Origin: Pedobacter sp.
Lineage (GTDB): Bacteria > Bacteroidota > Bacteroidia > Sphingobacteriales > Sphingobacteriaceae
Reading direction: 5' to 3'
Assembly: GCA_004295885.1 (NCBI GenBank)
Contig: SEDG01000243.1
Location: 1 to 7,952, forward strand
DNA length: 7,952 nucleotides
The translations under genes were made by a program, and so were the position numbers. The first letter of the stretch is position 1; each line of letters starts with the position of its first letter. Under the pieces are notes generated by a model that worked only from the letters and a program-made list of their open reading frames with translations, was not told where the DNA came from and did not search any database. This document shows positions 5,356-7,952 of this stretch, piece after piece.

Positions 5356-5988
5356 ATGAATATCAAGAGATTAATTTTAGAGGGCGAAAACGTAAGTCTG
5401 GATTTTAAAAAGACCATTAGCAATACAGAAAAAATTGCCAAAACATTGGTGGCATTTGCAAATAACCGTGGCGGTAAGCTTTTAATTGGCGTGGCTGATG
5501 ATGGCGCTATAAAAGGTGTAAAATCTGAGGATGAGGAAAAGTTCATGATTACAAGAGCTGCCCATTCTTTTTGCAAACCTGCCATTGAGCCAAAGTTTGA
5601 AGAAGTTTATGTAGATGATAAAATTGTTTTGGTAGTAGATATCCCAAAAAGCGATTTGAAACCACATTATGCCTTAGATGAAAATAAAAAATGGTGGGTT
5701 TACTTTCGTGTTAAAGACAAGAGCGTATTAGCGAGTAAAATTATTGTTGATGTTTTAAAGGAAAGCAATAATGATAACGGCCAACTGATATCGTATACCG
5801 AGTACGAGAAAAAACTTTTAACCTACCTCGAAGAACACGGTAGAATTACGCTAAAAGAATATAGCAAGTTGATTAAAAGTGCTCATAAAAAGGCTCAAAA
5901 AATTATTGTAGCGTTGATTTTAACTGGAGTTCTCTTACCGCACCTTTCAGAAAAAGAAGAGTATTTTACTGCGGCCGATGTTAAATAA
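5356..5988 (+). CDS. AlbA_2-domain putative ATP-binding protein with winged-helix tail
   Basis: The 210 residues form two parts. Residues about 7-135 form an AlbA_2 (Schlafen-type) domain: EGENVSLDFKKTIS (9-22), the hallmark IAKTLVAFANNRGGKLLIGVADDG (27-50, shown by its ends IAKT and ADDG) and KGVKSEDE (53-60), followed by strands ending in VYFRVKDKSVLAS (115-127). Residues about 145-210 look like a winged helix (EYEKKLLTYLEEHGRITLKEYSKLIKSAHKKAQKIIVALILTGVL, given by region). Such proteins are often annotated as ATP-binding or transcriptional regulators with an N-terminal nucleic-acid- or nucleotide-related domain. Biochemical roles are poorly known. It is probably co-transcribed with the preceding DUF4442 gene (11-base gap), so it may be a regulator or partner, but that is inference. 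An ATG at 5346 is in another frame that closes quickly. Confidence 0.85.
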   Translation: MNIKRLILEGENVSLDFKKTISNTEKIAKTLVAFANNRGGKLLIGVADDGAIKGVKSEDEEKFMITRAAHSFCKPAIEPKFEEVYVDDKIVLVVDIPKSDLKPHYALDENKKWWVYFRVKDKSVLASKIIVDVLKESNNDNGQLISYTEYEKKLLTYLEEHGRITLKEYSKLIKSAHKKAQKIIVALILTGVLLPHLSEKEEYFTAADVK

Positions 5989-6038
5989 TCAGATTTTATT
6001 TTCCGCTTTGCGGGATTAAAACCCCACCTTTGCAGTGT

Positions 6039-7394
6039 ATGCAACAAGCACTATTTACCAAGTATAAATCTTACTATAAAGAAAATTTAATTCTTGCCCT
6101 TCCCATTGTTGGCTCTCAAATTGGGCATATGGCTGTACATATGGCAGATAGTATTATCGTTGGTCAATTCGCTGGAACAACACAATTAGCAGCGGTTTCT
6201 TTGGTTAACAGTTTATTTATGCTCGTTTTAGTTTTAGGCTTGGGTATTTCTTATGGCTTAACACCTTTAATCGCACAAGCTAACGGCAGGCAAGACAATA
6301 ATGAATGCGGCAGATTATTATCTAATAGCTTAATCATAAACATAATAACTGGTTTGTTTCTGTATGTACTTATTCATTTCGGCACTTTAGCTTTAATTGA
6401 TAATATAGGCCAGTCCCCAGATGTTGTTTTTTATGCAAAACCGTATTTAGGTTATTTATCCTTTTCTATAGTTCCTCTAATGATTTTTCAAACCTTTAAG
6501 CAATTTGCGGAGGGTTTGGGCTTTACTTTACAGGCAATGCTGATTTCTATTTTCGGAAACATCATCAACATTGTTATTGGAATTATATTGGTTAGGGGAA
6601 TGTTCGGCTTTGAAGCCATGGGAGTTAAAGGAGTTGGAATTAGCACATTAATCGATAGGTCGTTAATGGCCTCAGTAATGGCGATGTATGTTCTAAGGTC
6701 AAGAAACTTTAAGATTTTTTTGAAGGAGTTTAAAATTTATGCCATTGATAAAATTAGAAGTGCACAAATTATAAGAATTGGCGCTCCAGTTGCCATGCAG
6801 TATATTTTTGAAATCAGTGCATTTAGTGGTGCAGCTATAATTATCGGCACTATTGGCACTGCCCCACAAGCGGCACATCAGATAGCCATTAACTTAGCGG
6901 CTTTTACCTATATGATAGCCAGCGGCGTAGCTTCTTCTGCAACCATCAAAACGGGCAATTATTTAGGGCAAAATAGTTTCACAGATTTACGTCGTTCAGC
7001 CATTGCAAGTTATCACGTGGTAATTGGATTTATGTCTTTTACAGCGATATTATTTGTTTTAGCTAACACACTCCTACCTTATATCTACACCAAAGATTTA
7101 GAGGTTATTGGTATTGCCGCTCAGCTTTTAATTATAGCTGGCTTTTTTCAATTATTTGATGGAACCCAAGTAGTTGGTTTAGGCATTTTGCGTGGTATTG
7201 GAGATGTAAATATTCCGACTTTTATTACCTTTCTTTCTTACTGGATTATTGGCATCCCACTGGGTTATTTTTTAGGATTTTATTTAGATTTAGGTGTAAA
7301 GGGAATTTGGTACGGACTAACTTTCGGCTTATTAACCGCATCGATTTTACTGTTTTTAAGGTTCCAGTTTAAAACAAGGTCTTTAATCAAATAA
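6039..7394 (+). CDS. MATE-family multidrug efflux transporter
   Basis: An inner-membrane antiporter of the multidrug and toxic compound extrusion family, which exports cationic drugs or metabolites using a Na+ or H+ gradient. The 451 residues with about 12 membrane segments fit the family. The two homologous halves are visible. The first begins LPIVGSQIGHMAVHMADSII (21-40), then VGQFAG (41-46), and ends near LTPLIAQANG (74-83). The second begins IRIGAPVAMQYIFEIS (245-260) and ends SSATIKTGNYLGQ (299-311). P22 and D37 are in the places of conserved TM1 residues in NorM-type proteins. The start chosen is the ATG at 6039; a TTG at 6030 in frame is possible but falls inside CACCTTTG (6025-6032), which resembles a -7 box and would put transcription start very close to the ATG. 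The gene stands alone: 50 bases after the AlbA_2 gene and 61 before the response regulator. Substrate unknown. Confidence 0.93.
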   Translation: MQQALFTKYKSYYKENLILALPIVGSQIGHMAVHMADSIIVGQFAGTTQLAAVSLVNSLFMLVLVLGLGISYGLTPLIAQANGRQDNNECGRLLSNSLIINIITGLFLYVLIHFGTLALIDNIGQSPDVVFYAKPYLGYLSFSIVPLMIFQTFKQFAEGLGFTLQAMLISIFGNIINIVIGIILVRGMFGFEAMGVKGVGISTLIDRSLMASVMAMYVLRSRNFKIFLKEFKIYAIDKIRSAQIIRIGAPVAMQYIFEISAFSGAAIIIGTIGTAPQAAHQIAINLAAFTYMIASGVASSATIKTGNYLGQNSFTDLRRSAIASYHVVIGFMSFTAILFVLANTLLPYIYTKDLEVIGIAAQLLIIAGFFQLFDGTQVVGLGILRGIGDVNIPTFITFLSYWIIGIPLGYFLGFYLDLGVKGIWYGLTFGLLTASILLFLRFQFKTRSLIK

Positions 7395-7406
7395 TTTACC
7401 GATGGC

Positions 7407-7439
7407 TTGTTATATGCATTTAATTTAATCTTATATTTG
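7407..7439 (+). promoter_or_regulatory. promoter of the response regulator gene
   Basis: TTG at 7407-7409 and TATATTTG at 7432-7439 are separated by 22 bases. This fits the Bacteroidota promoter TTG-N17/23-TAnnTTTG. The -7 box ends 16 bases before the ATG at 7456, so the leader is about ten bases. This is the best promoter in the window and shows the regulator is transcribed on its own, even if the MATE transcript reads through. Confidence 0.7.
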
Positions 7440-7455
7440 TCCGAATATTTCCGTT

Positions 7456-7821
7456 ATGAAAAAACGCATCTTAGTTGTAGAGAACAATCCTGATATTTCA
7501 GAACTTATATCATTGGTTTTAGAAGAAGCAGGCTATGATGTAAATCTTTATGCTAACGAGAACGATATTTTCAATCATATTGTAGACCTTCAGCCAGATG
7601 CTATTTTATTAGACATTGTTCAGCCAACTGTACAAGGAACGGAACTTTGCCGACAAATAAAAGAAGCCGAAGGAACAAGCCATATACCCGTTATCGTATT
7701 ATCTACACATCCGCACATTAAAAAAGTAAAAGAAGTGTGTGCTGATGAAGTTGTACCCAAACCATTTGATATTGATGGTTTAGTGGAAATTGTAGGCGAG
7801 CAGCTTAAAAGCGCTTCATAA
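7456..7821 (+). CDS. stand-alone receiver-domain response regulator
   Basis: The 121 residues consist only of a CheY-like receiver domain with no output domain. The presumed phosphoacceptor is D53 in ILLDIVQP (50-57), with the switch Ser/Thr at S83 (VIVLSTHP) and the invariant lysine K102 in VPKPF (100-104). The acidic pocket reads VVENNPDI (7-14): E9 is present, but the second acidic position is N10 where Asp is usual. Mg2+ binding, and so phosphorylation, may be altered. It probably relays or buffers a phosphoryl signal from a histidine kinase encoded elsewhere; no kinase is in the window. It has its own promoter at 7407-7439. The first ATG of the frame is used and gives the usual MKKRILVVE start. 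Confidence 0.93.
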   Translation: MKKRILVVENNPDISELISLVLEEAGYDVNLYANENDIFNHIVDLQPDAILLDIVQPTVQGTELCRQIKEAEGTSHIPVIVLSTHPHIKKVKEVCADEVVPKPFDIDGLVEIVGEQLKSAS

Positions 7822-7874
7822 TATCCTAATATTCACATAGCATTTAGGAATAAACTGAACATTAGGCAATTACT

Positions 7875-7908
7875 GTTGTTTATCAACTTATAAACAACAA
7901 TCATGATT
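7875..7908 (+). other. hairpin and adjacent palindrome in the 3' intergenic region
   Basis: GTTGTTTAT (7875-7883) and ATAAACAAC (7890-7898) form a perfect nine-base stem with loop CAACTT. It is followed at once by the self-complementary AATCATGATT (7899-7908). No T-run follows, so it is a poor terminator. It may be an operator for the next gene, whose start seems to lie just beyond the window: AAGGA followed by ACTTCA at the very end looks like a start-proximal region. The rest of 7822-7952 shows nothing recognisable. Confidence 0.35.
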
Positions 7909-7952
7909 GCTTTTGTACTACCCTTTAATAAATTAATTCATAAGGAACTTCA

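Noticed and set aside
6001..6015. Small hairpin TTCCGC/GCGGGA between the AlbA_2 gene and the MATE gene as a terminator
   Set aside because: Six-base stem including a G-T pair and no T-run after it. Could be incidental.
6030..6038. TTG at 6030 as the MATE start
   Set aside because: It lies within a -7-like CACCTTTG sequence. The ATG nine bases later gives a normal N-terminus for the family.
7904..7952. ATG followed by an open frame to the end of the window (MIAFVLPFNKLIHKEL)
   Set aside because: Only 16 codons, the ATG is the centre of a palindrome, and the last bases look more like the upstream region of a later start.
1..7952. CRISPR array, tRNA, rRNA, insertion sequence, prophage or defence system
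   Set aside because: Both strands were read by eye. There is no regularly spaced repeat-spacer pattern, transposase, integrase, nuclease or toxin-antitoxin signature, and no tRNA-like cloverleaf was recognised.

Overview
The window reads as a chromosomal stretch of a Bacteroidota bacterium, most likely from the Sphingobacteriaceae (Pedobacter-like). Several things point there. The DNA is AT-rich. Genes lack strong Shine-Dalgarno sites. Promoter -7 boxes match the Bacteroidota form TAnnTTTG and lie close to start codons. There is a small fasciclin-domain secreted protein remnant, an AlbA_2 ATP-binding protein, and a small Bacteroidota-restricted protein next to a DUF4442 hotdog protein. The genus is inferred from general resemblance, not from a database search.

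Left half (about 1-4800), all genes on the minus strand: dinB (Y-family DNA polymerase IV), a 525-base gene-free stretch, hemF (oxygen-dependent coproporphyrinogen III oxidase), an MFS transporter, a broken fasciclin-domain gene, and a small conserved protein of unknown function. The gaps between these genes and the separate promoter-like boxes suggest they are mostly single transcription units. The gene-free stretch between dinB and hemF holds two parts. Next to dinB is a promoter with two matching dyads (ACTAA-N5-TTAGT). The rest is a hairpin-rich block that looks like a dispersed intergenic repeat.

Right half (about 4859-7952), all genes on the plus strand: a DUF4442 hotdog-fold protein and, 11 bases later, an AlbA_2/winged-helix protein (probably one operon), then a MATE-family efflux transporter and a stand-alone receiver-domain response regulator with its own good promoter. 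The last 130 bases are non-coding and hold a 9-bp hairpin followed by a 10-bp palindrome.

The genes are ordinary housekeeping and accessory genes that do not form one pathway, and I see no phage, CRISPR, insertion sequence or defence island. The most interesting signal is the pair of equally built dyads 43 bases apart at the dinB promoter. It is a candidate operator pair for the DNA-damage (SOS) regulator of this phylum. Next are the internally deleted fasciclin gene, the hairpin-rich repeat block, and an 8-bp tandem repeat placed directly after the stop codons of two unrelated genes.
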